NCBI GenBank assembly: GCA_027486675.1
Contig: JAIXOQ010000027.1
Span: forward strand, 26,744-90,743
Origin: Pseudomonadota bacterium
GTDB lineage: Bacteria; Bdellovibrionota; UBA1018; CAIMNF01
Length of the DNA: 64,000 nucleotides
Reading direction: 5' to 3'
Below, piece by piece: positions 1 to 10,112 of the stretch (its first letter is position 1; every line of letters begins with the position of its first letter). The position numbers and the translations under genes are program-made. The notes beneath the pieces are model-generated. The model was not told the DNA's origin. It made no database searches and saw nothing but the letters and a program-made list of their open reading frames with translations.

Positions 1-40
1 CTCGTGTATCAACCGATCTGCCAGATGGAGGAATTCATCT

Positions 41-790
41 TTGACGGGGCTTCGGTATTTTTTTCTCATCTCACTCTTGTCTGTTTGGTCTTGTGGAGGT
101 TCAGAGTCCACAAGTGAGAGCCCTCTTACGTGCGACGTTCCTTCCGATCAAACCTCAAGTTTCCGTGGAAAATGGGCACTCACGCCTCTACCCCTTGCTG
201 TTGTCATCTCTGAATTCGATTCGGATCAAAGGCTCGCAATTTCAAATGCCATGAATACTTGGAACGCCTTTGCTGCTTCGTCTCGGGGAGTCATTCCATT
301 GCTGGCTTCTAGTGTGGAACCGATCCAAGAAGTTTCAGGTACCAGCCCGAGCGACTTTGCTTCGGTGTGTTCTAGTCCGCAGTTGCAAGGCTCAGTTTAT
401 TCTGGACAGATTTTCCTCATCGCCGATTCCTCTTGGTCGAGCCGTTCGGCATCGATTGTTGCACTCACGACGCTTTGCCCTGAAAGTGGGGCAGCCTCGG
501 CGAGGCGCGGTCTGCGAGGTGGGCAGATCGAGGTGAATGTGAGGGACTTTTTTGCGGTCGGAAAACTTCAACCTGATATGGAGTCTGTGATGCTCCATGA
601 GTTCGGTCATCTCTTGGGCCTCGATCACAGTTGCTCTACGGGTGCGAGCTCGCTCCCGCTCTGCGCTGAAGCCCCAAATGATTACTTAAATGCAGCAATG
701 TATCCCCAAATCCGTTTCATCGGTTCAAACAGTATTCAAAGACGCGAACTCAACGTGAATGATCGTACGCGAATGGGGTGCCTGTACTAA
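41..790 (+). CDS. Secreted/lipoprotein metzincin-like zinc metalloprotease
   Basis: N-terminal hydrophobic signal with Cys (SVWSCGG); HEFGHLLGLDH matches HExxHxxGxxH; TTG start with GGAGG upstream. Confidence 0.75.
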   Translation: MTGLRYFFLISLLSVWSCGGSESTSESPLTCDVPSDQTSSFRGKWALTPLPLAVVISEFDSDQRLAISNAMNTWNAFAASSRGVIPLLASSVEPIQEVSGTSPSDFASVCSSPQLQGSVYSGQIFLIADSSWSSRSASIVALTTLCPESGAASARRGLRGGQIEVNVRDFFAVGKLQPDMESVMLHEFGHLLGLDHSCSTGASSLPLCAEAPNDYLNAAMYPQIRFIGSNSIQRRELNVNDRTRMGCLY

Positions 791-885
791 TTCTTTTCGG
801 CAGTTCGAGGCTCTCCTGGTCCTAGAAGTAAATTTTTTCGTTGAAGCATACCTAAAACAGTCAACTTCTGTTAGGGTCAACGCCT

Positions 886-2061
886 ATGCGGAAAATGATG
901 TTGTGCGCGGTGGTGGGCCTTCTCATGGTTGCTCAGTCTGCTTTGGCAACCCTATCGGTCACGCTTCGAGCTCCGACTCCTCCTGGCTTCCTGAAAGACG
1001 CTGGTCAGGCTTTTCATTTGCGCATTGTTCAGGGCCCCGAAGGGGGCGTGCATGTGGGAAGCGATGCTGAGAAAGAAAAGACCGTGTTTAGCGGCCCAAT
1101 CGAATTTGTGCACGCGCAATCTGGCGAATCCGTGGCCTTCTTTGCAAGTAAAGCATTTCTCTATGCAGTGAACTTCAAAGGGGATGTACGTCCATTCTTT
1201 GCCCTTAAAAATTACTCTGAGCTGCGATCCGATGTTTCAGTGGTGATATCTAATAGGCTTGAGTTGCATTCGTCGATTAAGAACGAAAAGGTAAATCAGC
1301 TTGCTACCGAACACTATGTGGTGGCTGTGCGCGAAGCGTCAGGCGAAGTTTCTGTTTTTTCAGTTTGGACGGATTCGAACATCGGTTTTGGTGTTTCAAA
1401 GCACGCATTCCCGCATTCAAAGGGACAACTGGTCAGCGTGTCGCAGACAGTTCTGGAAGGTCCAAGGTTCAGGACCTTTGGCGAAGAAGAGTCCCTTTTC
1501 ATCGAAATGACCGTAAATTTTTCTCAAGGAGGCTGGCAAAAGCGTCCTCTCATCTTTGCGCCGTCAGGGAGTGATCGTATTGTTCCTCAATTTGGAAGCA
1601 CCCAAGGCTTCCCTAAAGTGAGCCCAAAGTGGAATCCGAATCGGGTAGATGCACTTATTGAGGAAGAGCTTAAGGCCCATAAACGCAATTTAATTGGCAC
1701 CCAGACTTATGGTGCGAACTCACCAGCCGAACTTGAGACGCTGAGTCAGGCGCAGTTGTTGCGCGAGTATCTTGGGTACATTCTTGCGACGGAGTCCGGC
1801 ACCGATGAGGCGAAATTGCGAACTGTGATTCGAACTGCATTCGAAGTGGGGGAGATTCAGCTGCTCGGCAATTATTCCGAAGAGGTATTGTTTTTAGATC
1901 TATTCCCGACTCCAACTCTTGCCGAAAGTTTTAATCCTACATATTTACGCAGGATGGCTTCGAAATTTACTCCCTTCTGTGGTGTTGCTGCCGCGAATGG
2001 AAAATACTTAACTGAACTTTGGTCGCTGAAAACGCCATCCAAAATTTCTCTTGTGAGGTAG
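886..2061 (+). CDS. Secreted protein of unknown function (tandem paralog 1)
   Basis: ORF with signal peptide; shares FFASKAFLYAV block and C-terminal CG motif with the next two ORFs. Confidence 0.65.
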   Translation: MRKMMLCAVVGLLMVAQSALATLSVTLRAPTPPGFLKDAGQAFHLRIVQGPEGGVHVGSDAEKEKTVFSGPIEFVHAQSGESVAFFASKAFLYAVNFKGDVRPFFALKNYSELRSDVSVVISNRLELHSSIKNEKVNQLATEHYVVAVREASGEVSVFSVWTDSNIGFGVSKHAFPHSKGQLVSVSQTVLEGPRFRTFGEEESLFIEMTVNFSQGGWQKRPLIFAPSGSDRIVPQFGSTQGFPKVSPKWNPNRVDALIEEELKAHKRNLIGTQTYGANSPAELETLSQAQLLREYLGYILATESGTDEAKLRTVIRTAFEVGEIQLLGNYSEEVLFLDLFPTPTLAESFNPTYLRRMASKFTPFCGVAAANGKYLTELWSLKTPSKISLVR

Positions 2062-2067
2062 AAGCTC

Positions 2068-2817
2068 TTGTTGCTCTTTGGATTGTTCTTCTGGGTTTGC
2101 TCCATCTGGGCTGCTGAGCCGCAGCAAGTCCGATTTCTATCTCACCCCAATCGCACATACAACTTCACTGAATCTGGACTATTTTCTGGAGACCGATCTT
2201 TTTCGGTAGGAGTGGTGGAGGCTAAGATCAGACAGATTGAAGATGTGTCTCTTGATCCACTCGGCCAGACGTCGCTGCCTTTTGTTTTTTTTTCGACTGA
2301 ACATCTTTTGTATGTTTTAACGCCTGATCAGGCTTATCCGATCGCGCATTTCCCACAAGGTGTACGTGAGCTGTCCGTGTTTTCGGGTTCTTCTGAGTTT
2401 TCGCGTAGTGTTAATGTAAAAAGCGGAGAACAGAAAGAGCTCTTTGTCATTCGAATCAAAGACCAACATCTGTCTGTTTTCAGCACAGACCCTGTTTTAC
2501 GGCCTTATCGCCTGAACTTAAGTGCCGCAACAACGCTTCCGGGAATAGAAGCGCTTCTTCTTAAGGCGATCATTGAAACATGGTCGGAGAAGAATCCAGA
2601 AATCGAGGAACTGGGTTACGGATGGTTTGATAAGAGCGAACTGAGCGAGGCCTTAGGATTTATCCGGCTTCAGGTCGCTCGCTTGGGTGTGGCCCCGGAA
2701 GTGGTTGCTCGATTGATTGCCACTCACTCTACATTCAAGCCCGGTAAACCCATGACCTCTGTACAGCTCAATCTGTCCCAGAGTCTTTGTGGGCTGGTAG
2801 TTGATGAAAATCATTAA
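2068..2817 (+). CDS. Secreted protein of unknown function (tandem paralog 2)
   Basis: ORF (TTG start) with signal-like N-terminus; FFSTEHLLYVLTPDQAYPIAHF block. Confidence 0.6.
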   Translation: MLLFGLFFWVCSIWAAEPQQVRFLSHPNRTYNFTESGLFSGDRSFSVGVVEAKIRQIEDVSLDPLGQTSLPFVFFSTEHLLYVLTPDQAYPIAHFPQGVRELSVFSGSSEFSRSVNVKSGEQKELFVIRIKDQHLSVFSTDPVLRPYRLNLSAATTLPGIEALLLKAIIETWSEKNPEIEELGYGWFDKSELSEALGFIRLQVARLGVAPEVVARLIATHSTFKPGKPMTSVQLNLSQSLCGLVVDENH

Positions 2818-2867
2818 AGTGGACTAAAATGCTTCAAAACCAGACCTTCGTGAGTTAGGATGCGGAC

Positions 2868-3890
2868 ATGATTTTATTAACAGCGATGATGGCGGCAATT
2901 GCGTTTGCCGGACCATGGAAAACTTCGTCCACACTGATGCAGCTCGACCAGTTTGGCAGGCCAGTGGCTCAGACGGGTGAGGCCGATCTATTCGCACTTT
3001 CCGGCAATGAGGTCCCAGGCTTTGCAGGAGTGAATGCTCGCTTTCGAGTGACCTTTGCAGAGGTCGATGAGTTGCCACGTGGGATCAAGTCATCGAAAGA
3101 GAGAATCACTACACTGAAAGATGGAACGCGCCTCATTGAAGTGATGGCAAACGAGGGTAAGGCTCCAAAGCTCCTTCATGTGCGTCAGAATCCAGTGCCG
3201 TTTAGGTTTTTCGCGAGCGAGCATTTTCTCTATGCCTACCTCCCTGGAAATCGATTCGTACCCATTGCGCAGCTAGCGGCGATTTCAGAAGGAGTGCCGG
3301 TGAGGATCAATGTATCTGAGCCGGTCATTGTTTCGGGTGAATGGGAACAGATTGTTGTCTCGAGAACTGTAACGATTGAAGAAACCGTGACCATTGAGAA
3401 AAACAAAGAGTCCTTATCATCACGAACCTTCGAATGCGTTTTCCATCAGAATTTTGGGGGTCTCTTCGTTTATTTCAGAGATGCCAAGAATCAGAAAATC
3501 CTTCTCATGTCTGACTATCAGAATCGATCAAAAGTTGATGTGAATGATTTCATCGTAGGAGAGCTTAGATCTCAGCTAACAGACTCAAAAATCCTGGAAG
3601 TTCGAAGCAATGAGTTGGGTGCGGCGCTCGAGTATGCGTATTTCCGATTCAAAAAAATTCCTGGTTTTCTCACCGCTCATCTGACGAAGAGTGAGTTGGA
3701 ATTAGCGCTGAGGCCATTGTTCCGTGGTATGCGGCAATATGCCGCCTTGGAAGGCTTCCCCAATCAAATTGAAATCCCAGAAACTCAGGAACTTCGTCTC
3801 TTCTCAAACCCTTGCGGGTACTCCGAAGGGAACATCGGCGTTGGGCCAGAGTATTTGAGCCTTGCAAATTCGACTTTCCTTGCGCTTTAG
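2868..3890 (+). CDS. Secreted protein of unknown function (tandem paralog 3)
   Basis: ORF with signal peptide; FFASEHFLYAYLPGNRFVPIAQL block; C-terminal NPCGYSEG. Confidence 0.65.
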   Translation: MILLTAMMAAIAFAGPWKTSSTLMQLDQFGRPVAQTGEADLFALSGNEVPGFAGVNARFRVTFAEVDELPRGIKSSKERITTLKDGTRLIEVMANEGKAPKLLHVRQNPVPFRFFASEHFLYAYLPGNRFVPIAQLAAISEGVPVRINVSEPVIVSGEWEQIVVSRTVTIEETVTIEKNKESLSSRTFECVFHQNFGGLFVYFRDAKNQKILLMSDYQNRSKVDVNDFIVGELRSQLTDSKILEVRSNELGAALEYAYFRFKKIPGFLTAHLTKSELELALRPLFRGMRQYAALEGFPNQIEIPETQELRLFSNPCGYSEGNIGVGPEYLSLANSTFLAL

Positions 3891-3936
3891 TGGTTTGAAT
3901 TGCCCAAAAGTTTTCGCGCCAGGTACTCTGTGAAAC

Positions 3937-6570
3937 ATGCAGTTTCCTGAACGTAGCGGCCGCTCCTTAGAATCATTTCCAAAAGCACCTGATTTTGCTG
4001 AACTCGAAAAGCACTGGGGTGCCGAATGGCTCAAGAAGGGGACATACACTTACCCATCTCAAGGCGATGCGCCGATTTTCTCCATTGATACCCCGCCACC
4101 CACAGTGTCTGGGTCTTTGCACGTAGGACATATTTTTAGCTACACGCAGACCGACATCTTGGCTCGCTTTGCTCGAATGAAAGGCATGCGCGTCCACTAC
4201 CCACAGGGCTGGGATGATAACGGGCTTCCTACGGAACGTAGAGTTCAGAACTACTTCCACATTCGCTGCGAACCCGGCACACCCTATGAGCCAGGGCTGA
4301 ACCTTCCGCCGATCAGCGAAGTGATGACCGACAAAGAACTTGCCGAAAAAAAAGTTCCGCAAAGGGCTTTATCTAGACGCAACTTTGTTGAGCACTGTTT
4401 GAGGCTGACCACCCAAGATGAAAAACAATTCAAAGATCTGTTTACCCGGGTTGGGCTTTCCGCTGATTGGGAGCTCGAATACGTCACCATAGGGAAGCAC
4501 GCGCAGCGCATCGCGCAGTGGAGTTTCTTGGATCTCATGCAAAAGGGCCATGCTTATCAGGTAGAGGCGCCGACCCTTTGGGATTGTGACTTTAGAACTG
4601 CAGTGGCGCAGGCGGAACTAGAAGACCGGGATATGCCGGGGGCCTTTCATGAGTTTGATTTTGAAGTCGAAGGGGGCGGGTCCTTCACGATTGCAACAAC
4701 GCGGCCCGAACTTCTTGCCGCATGTGTGGGCGTGGCTTGCCATCCCGATGACGAGCGCTACAAACATCTCATTGGGAAGACTGCTGTAACGCCTTTGTTT
4801 TCGGCTCCGGTTCGTATTTTTGGCAGTACTCATGTTGTCCCGGATAAGGGCACAGGCATTTTAATGGTCTGTACCTTTGGGGATCAGACCGACGTGCAAT
4901 GGTGGAGGGAAGAGAAGCTACCACTGCGCCAGATCGTGGGAAGGGATGGGCGCTTGATGTCCATTCAATTTGGGACCAAGGAATTTCCCTCAAAGAATCC
5001 TGAAGCCGCAAACGAAGTCTATGCGCTCATTGAAAAAAAGAACGTCAAGCAGGCGCAGAAAATCATCGTTGAAAGACTTGCTTTGAAATCAGCGCCACGC
5101 CCGATTCAGCACCCAGTTAAGTTTTATGAAAAGGGCGATCGCCCGGTCGAGATCTTAACCACGCGCCAGTGGTTTGTGCGTTTGTTGGATAAAAAAGAGA
5201 AGCTTCTTCAGTTCGGGGAAAAGATTCAGTGGCATCCAGAGTTCATGAAGGCTCGCTTTAGGAACTGGACAGAAAACTTAGGCTTAGATTGGTGTGTCAG
5301 CAGGCAGCGGTTTTTTGGTGTGCCGATCCCAGTCTGGTACCCAATCGATGCAGCAGGAAACCAGCGATTTGAAGCACCGATTTTCCCGACGAAGGAACAA
5401 CTTCCTGTGGACCCTTCGGAGGATGCGCCGCTTGGATATCAGGAAAGTCAGCGTGGTCAGCCAGGAGGATTCGTCGGGGAGCTTGATGTCTTTGATACGT
5501 GGTTTACGTCCTCATTGACGCCGCAGCTGGTTACCGGATGGGAGTGGAATCAGAAACGGCACCAAGAAATGTTCCCGATGACATTGCGTCCGCAAAGCCA
5601 TGAAATCATCCGAACTTGGGCGTTTTATACGATCGCTAAAGCGATGCTTCATGAAGAAAAGATTCCTTGGAACCACATCGCAGTTTCAGGCTGGGTGCTT
5701 GATCCTGATCGGAAGAAGATGTCGAAGTCTAAGGGCAACGTCGTGACTCCGATTCAGTTCATCGAGGAACATGGCGCAGATGCGGTACGCTACTGGGCGG
5801 GCTCTGCGCGTTATGGCGTGGATACGGCTTTTGATCCCGCAGTGATGAAGGTGGGGCGAAGGCTGGCGATGAAGCTGTTTAATGCTTCCAAGTTTGTTTT
5901 GTCCCGCGGCTGTCCCGCTGGGGTTCCCACCTGTGCATTAGATCTAGCGCTTCTTGCGAAACTGAGAGTACTTGTGAAACGTGTGCGTGAACTCTCTGAT
6001 CAGTACGAAACCGCACAAGCCTTAAGCGAGACAGAAAAGTTCTTTTGGAGTCAGTTCACCGACACCTACCTAGAGCTTGTGAAAATGCGTGCCTGGGGTG
6101 AGCAGGGTACGGCTTTAGATCATGCTTCAGCCGGGCAGACCTTGCATTTTGCTCTTTCTATCTTGGTTCGAATGTTTGCCCCGTTCCTTCCTTACACCAC
6201 AGAAACCGTGTGGGATTGGATGAAGCGGGATAGTGAGCCGAGCGTGCATCTGGCGGCATTTCCTTCTCAGGGAGAGTTCCAAACTTTTATGGGAGTAGAC
6301 GCCGGGCGGCCTGAGTTACTCGACGTTGCGATCGTGGCCCTCACGACTATCAATCAGCAGAAGACGGAATCTAAAACTTCGGTAGCACGGCCCGTCTCAC
6401 GCATCGTGATCGCTATACATCCCGAGACTTTAAATGATCTACTCCTTGTGTGGGCAGAGGTAGCTTCTGCGACCAAGGTGCGTTCAGTAGAGTGGGACAA
6501 GAACCCCTCAATGGAACCAGGCACATTGAAGGTCACGGCTGTTGAGTACGACGCAGCGCCTATTGCTTAG
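3937..6570 (+). CDS. valS: Valyl-tRNA synthetase
   Basis: PPPTVSGSLHVGHIFSYTQ (HIGH-type), GWDDNGLPTERRVQNYF, KMSKSKGNVV. Confidence 0.93.
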   Translation: MQFPERSGRSLESFPKAPDFAELEKHWGAEWLKKGTYTYPSQGDAPIFSIDTPPPTVSGSLHVGHIFSYTQTDILARFARMKGMRVHYPQGWDDNGLPTERRVQNYFHIRCEPGTPYEPGLNLPPISEVMTDKELAEKKVPQRALSRRNFVEHCLRLTTQDEKQFKDLFTRVGLSADWELEYVTIGKHAQRIAQWSFLDLMQKGHAYQVEAPTLWDCDFRTAVAQAELEDRDMPGAFHEFDFEVEGGGSFTIATTRPELLAACVGVACHPDDERYKHLIGKTAVTPLFSAPVRIFGSTHVVPDKGTGILMVCTFGDQTDVQWWREEKLPLRQIVGRDGRLMSIQFGTKEFPSKNPEAANEVYALIEKKNVKQAQKIIVERLALKSAPRPIQHPVKFYEKGDRPVEILTTRQWFVRLLDKKEKLLQFGEKIQWHPEFMKARFRNWTENLGLDWCVSRQRFFGVPIPVWYPIDAAGNQRFEAPIFPTKEQLPVDPSEDAPLGYQESQRGQPGGFVGELDVFDTWFTSSLTPQLVTGWEWNQKRHQEMFPMTLRPQSHEIIRTWAFYTIAKAMLHEEKIPWNHIAVSGWVLDPDRKKMSKSKGNVVTPIQFIEEHGADAVRYWAGSARYGVDTAFDPAVMKVGRRLAMKLFNASKFVLSRGCPAGVPTCALDLALLAKLRVLVKRVRELSDQYETAQALSETEKFFWSQFTDTYLELVKMRAWGEQGTALDHASAGQTLHFALSILVRMFAPFLPYTTETVWDWMKRDSEPSVHLAAFPSQGEFQTFMGVDAGRPELLDVAIVALTTINQQKTESKTSVARPVSRIVIAIHPETLNDLLLVWAEVASATKVRSVEWDKNPSMEPGTLKVTAVEYDAAPIA

Positions 6571-7999
6571 GCGCGTTTTCTAGCATTCCATTGCGCTTAA
6601 AAAGCTCAATCGCAGCCTTGTTTGCATAAACGCTTGGGACGAAATTGATCATCGTCGAGAGCCTGCGAACAATGGAGTTCTCAAGCTCGACAAGAAGTTT
6701 AGGCCCACCGCGTCGGGTGATGATCTTCACAGGGTCGCGCTCTGCTGCAAGCGGGCCTGCGGTTTCCCTTTTCTTCTGGATCTTCGCAAGTGAAGCCGTG
6801 AATGAAATATCCTTCTCAGGGATATCCGCCAGGATCCACTCTTTCCCCGTTCCATTGGCTTCGATGCAATCTTGAAAGGAGTCAACGATCGCGTCGATGC
6901 GCTGGATCCTAGCCTTGCGGTCGTGTTCATTTCCTGAGTTATCTAAAATTCGGTGCTGAAACTCGGGATGGTGAACGGTCTTGGGCGCCTTTCGGTAAAG
7001 AAGCATCTCGATCCATTCATTGACCTTCGGGTCATCAATGACCTTGGTCGTGCGCACTTCTTGGCATTTCGTGATGAAGTAAATGTCATTCCACCAGAAA
7101 AAGCGCTCGTCCCCGGCTTCGACCATTTCCAGGAGCTGAGGGAACGAATACATGAGCCGACGCTCTAAAAAGTCCTCAGAAATGTGAGCCGCTAAGACAT
7201 CAAACTTGCCGGAGCCAGGATTCTTGATTACCTGTGAATACCAATTAAAGCGCGCGATCAAGAAGTCCTCTACGGCCCGAAGAGCGTTCTCCCGAACACC
7301 GAAGCCCCGAGTTCCATCCTCAAGCGTGAAGGTCTCCAGGTTCGCCAAAATATAGTCCCGGTCAAATTGCCCATATTGGATGCCCGTGTAGTGCGAATCT
7401 CGTAAGAGATAGTCCATCCGGTCTGCATCGAGGTCTGAGTGCATGAGTTGATTTGCGATAGCTTCGGGAGCTTTTCCTTTGATGATGTTTGAAATCATCT
7501 GAATATCTAAGCCATAGTCCTCAAGAATCTGAGTCAGCCCGCCTTCGAAGCGGGTGTTCTTTATTATAAAAGACCCTAAGTGTTCATGATTGTTCGGAAG
7601 AGGTTTTTGATCCTCCGGTCCGTCGCGGTCATCGTTCCCGTGGCGGATGTAGGCGTACTCGACTGCGTGGCTAAAAGGGAAAGTGCCGATGTCATGGAGC
7701 AAGGCGCTGATGCGTAAGGATTTATGGAGCATCGCAGCAGGGGAGGTGGCTTTTGCATCAAAGAGCTCGTGGTCTGGGACCGCTATGCCAAGAGCGCGAA
7801 TCATTTGATCCATGGATTGCATGACGCCAATTGCGTGTGCGAAACGATTGTGTTCCGCGCCGGGGAAAATGTAGTTTGCAAAACTGAGTTGCTTGATCCA
7901 GCGAAGTCGCTGGAAAAATGGTGAATTGATGATTGCCTGTTCCCATTCGGTGATTGGAATAAAGCCATAAAGGACGTCGTAGATGACTGCTTTTTTCAC
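6560..7999 (-). CDS. HD-domain phosphohydrolase (dNTPase/SamHD-like)
   Basis: NRFAHAIGVMQ, SALLHDIGTFPFSHAVEY, SDLDADRMDYLLRDSHYTGIQYG; GTG start. Confidence 0.85.
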   Translation of the reverse strand: MKKAVIYDVLYGFIPITEWEQAIINSPFFQRLRWIKQLSFANYIFPGAEHNRFAHAIGVMQSMDQMIRALGIAVPDHELFDAKATSPAAMLHKSLRISALLHDIGTFPFSHAVEYAYIRHGNDDRDGPEDQKPLPNNHEHLGSFIIKNTRFEGGLTQILEDYGLDIQMISNIIKGKAPEAIANQLMHSDLDADRMDYLLRDSHYTGIQYGQFDRDYILANLETFTLEDGTRGFGVRENALRAVEDFLIARFNWYSQVIKNPGSGKFDVLAAHISEDFLERRLMYSFPQLLEMVEAGDERFFWWNDIYFITKCQEVRTTKVIDDPKVNEWIEMLLYRKAPKTVHHPEFQHRILDNSGNEHDRKARIQRIDAIVDSFQDCIEANGTGKEWILADIPEKDISFTASLAKIQKKRETAGPLAAERDPVKIITRRGGPKLLVELENSIVRRLSTMINFVPSVYANKAAIELFKRNGMLENAPKQ

Positions 8000-8034
8000 A
8001 AAATTAAGTCTATCGGGTAAACTTCGTAAAACCC

Positions 8035-8505
8035 ATGGACTTTAGCATTCGTGATGCATCACTTGACGATCTTGATTCGATTCTAAAAATCGAAGTTTCG
8101 GCTTTCCCCCATCCATGGTCACGGTCTCAGTTTCTAGATGAAATGGCCCTCCCTTATGCACGGCTCTGGGTGTTGACTGACGATGAAACGGACCAAATTG
8201 TAGCTGCATACCTTTGTTTTCGTCTTCAAGCGGAGGCATGTAGCGTACTCACGGTTGCAGTCGGGAACGAATACCGGGGCCAGGGCCATGCAGAAAAACT
8301 ACTTCGGAAGATGATCGCTTGGGTGGTTCGGGAAGAGTACCCCCAGATTTTGCTTGAAGTCAGAGCATCAAACCGAGCAGCTCAGGGCTTATACGAGAAG
8401 ATAGGTTTTCATAAGGACGCTACCCGAAAAAGGTTCTACTCCGATGGGGAGGATGCCTTTGTTTATGTGCTGAAAACCTCAGATGCTCCAGCAGAACTCC
8501 AGTGA
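8035..8505 (+). CDS. rimI: GNAT acetyltransferase, RimI-like
   Basis: IRDASLDDLDSILKIEVSAFPHPWSRSQF; VAVGNEYRGQGHAEKLL; EVRASNRAAQGLYEKIGF. Confidence 0.8.
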   Translation: MDFSIRDASLDDLDSILKIEVSAFPHPWSRSQFLDEMALPYARLWVLTDDETDQIVAAYLCFRLQAEACSVLTVAVGNEYRGQGHAEKLLRKMIAWVVREEYPQILLEVRASNRAAQGLYEKIGFHKDATRKRFYSDGEDAFVYVLKTSDAPAELQ

Positions 8506-8526
8506 GCTTGTTAGACTGGAATTTCA

Positions 8527-8985
8527 ATGGACCGAAGAAAATCTTTGTTGCTGATTGACGGTGGACTCATCAGTGCTGCCAATTTCGGAATCTGCGCCGA
8601 GGTAGATGAGCCGGTTTTGGCCCTCACTGTGAACTATGGGCAATCCTCTTTCTCGGCCGAGCTGATAGCTGCAAAAGAACTTGCGGGCAAGTTCCAAGTG
8701 GCTCATGAGGTTTTGGAACTCCCATGGATGAAGGGCGCTGGACAGTCTGCAAATCGGAATGGAGTTCTCATTCAAGCGGCCGCAGCACTGGCAGCATCGC
8801 GTGGGATTATGCAGGTCGTTTTTGGGTTTACGGTAGATCAAGCCGAAGAACATCCCGATCTTTCGGCTCAGTACTTAAACGTCTGTAATCTTTCCTTGCG
8901 CTATTCAACTCAGGGTAAAATTAAAGTTGTGTCTTACACAGAGATGATGAAAAAAAGCGACCTGCTCCCGTGGAAGGCCAAATGA
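8527..8985 (+). CDS. QueC-like protein lacking the canonical PP-loop motif and C-terminal Cys cluster
   Basis: Overall QueC-like order (LTVNYGQ; ELxAAKELAGKF; NRNGVLIQAAAALAASRG; FGFTVDQAEEHPD) but SGGxDS replaced by DGGLIS. Confidence 0.55.
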   Translation: MDRRKSLLLIDGGLISAANFGICAEVDEPVLALTVNYGQSSFSAELIAAKELAGKFQVAHEVLELPWMKGAGQSANRNGVLIQAAAALAASRGIMQVVFGFTVDQAEEHPDLSAQYLNVCNLSLRYSTQGKIKVVSYTEMMKKSDLLPWKAK

Positions 8986-10112
8986 CAGCATTGAATGTTC
9001 CACCTTTCATTCGGGAATTGCGTCCTTATGTCGCGGGCAAGTCGATTGAAGAGACCATCCGTGAATACGGACTGAAAAAAGTAGTGAAACTCGCATCCAA
9101 TGAAAATCCGCTCGGCCCAAGCCCCAAGGCAGTCGCTGCAATGCGAAAGGCGATGCGCTCGCTCGCACTCTATCCAGATCCTATGGGTTATCGTTTGCGC
9201 CATGCGATAGCGAAAAAAGAAGGTGTCGCATTTGAGGAGATCGTTTTAGGAAATGGCTCGAACGAAATCATGGAGCTTTCCTTTCATGCGCTCTCCGTGC
9301 CGGGCGATCGTATGGTGGCAGGTGTAGGAGTTTTTGCGGCCTTTCCGATCAGTGCCAAAATTCATGGAATCGAAACCACTTTTGTACCTATGACCGCTGA
9401 TTGTCGGTTTGATCTGCCCGCGATGCTTCAAGCGGTCAAAGCTGATCCTAAGGTCAAATGGGTGGCTCTTCCGAATCCGAATAATCCTACCGGAACTTAC
9501 AATGTTGACTCAGAGCTGCTTCCCTTTTTGACAGAGGTTTCAAAGATTAGGGCGGGTTCGGTGCAGGTTTTCTTGGACTACGCTTACTGGGAGTATGTGA
9601 CCAACAAAGAAATGTCCGATCCCGTCTTGTGGTTTAAGAAATTTCCTAACGTGATTGTTCTTAAAACATTTTCAAAAATCTATGGCCTTGGCGGCCTTCG
9701 CTTAGGATATGGGATCATTCACACGGAACTTTCGCAGTATGTGCAGAAGGTCAGACTGCCTTTTAACGTGTCTTCCCTTGCTCTTGAGGGCGGGTTAGCG
9801 GCGCTGACCGACCGGAACTTTGTAAAACGTACGCTCGCTCTGAATTCCATCGGGATGAAGCAGATGGCGAAAGCGCTTCAAACTCTTGGTCTTTCCTTTC
9901 TTCCTTCTCAAGGGAACTTCTTTCTTGTGGATGTGCAAAAGCGGAGCGGCCTCTCGGGTCAAGACTTTTTCACGCGCTGCTTAAAGAAGGGACTGATCGT
10001 GCGCCCTGTCACGAACTACGGTTTGCCGGAATACATCCGAATCACCATAGGTACGGCAGCACAGAATCGATTTGCCATAAGAGTGATGAAGCAGGTTTTA
10101 AATGAGCAATAA
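8982..10112 (+). CDS. hisC: Histidinol-phosphate aminotransferase family
   Basis: LRPYVAGKSIEE, KLASNENPLGPSPKA, PNPNNPTGT, KTFSKIYGLGGLRLGY; start overlaps upstream stop. Confidence 0.88.
   Translation: MTALNVPPFIRELRPYVAGKSIEETIREYGLKKVVKLASNENPLGPSPKAVAAMRKAMRSLALYPDPMGYRLRHAIAKKEGVAFEEIVLGNGSNEIMELSFHALSVPGDRMVAGVGVFAAFPISAKIHGIETTFVPMTADCRFDLPAMLQAVKADPKVKWVALPNPNNPTGTYNVDSELLPFLTEVSKIRAGSVQVFLDYAYWEYVTNKEMSDPVLWFKKFPNVIVLKTFSKIYGLGGLRLGYGIIHTELSQYVQKVRLPFNVSSLALEGGLAALTDRNFVKRTLALNSIGMKQMAKALQTLGLSFLPSQGNFFLVDVQKRSGLSGQDFFTRCLKKGLIVRPVTNYGLPEYIRITIGTAAQNRFAIRVMKQVLNEQ

Noticed and set aside
3973-4362. 129-aa minus-strand ORF inside valS
   Set aside because: Antisense shadow of a conserved synthetase region
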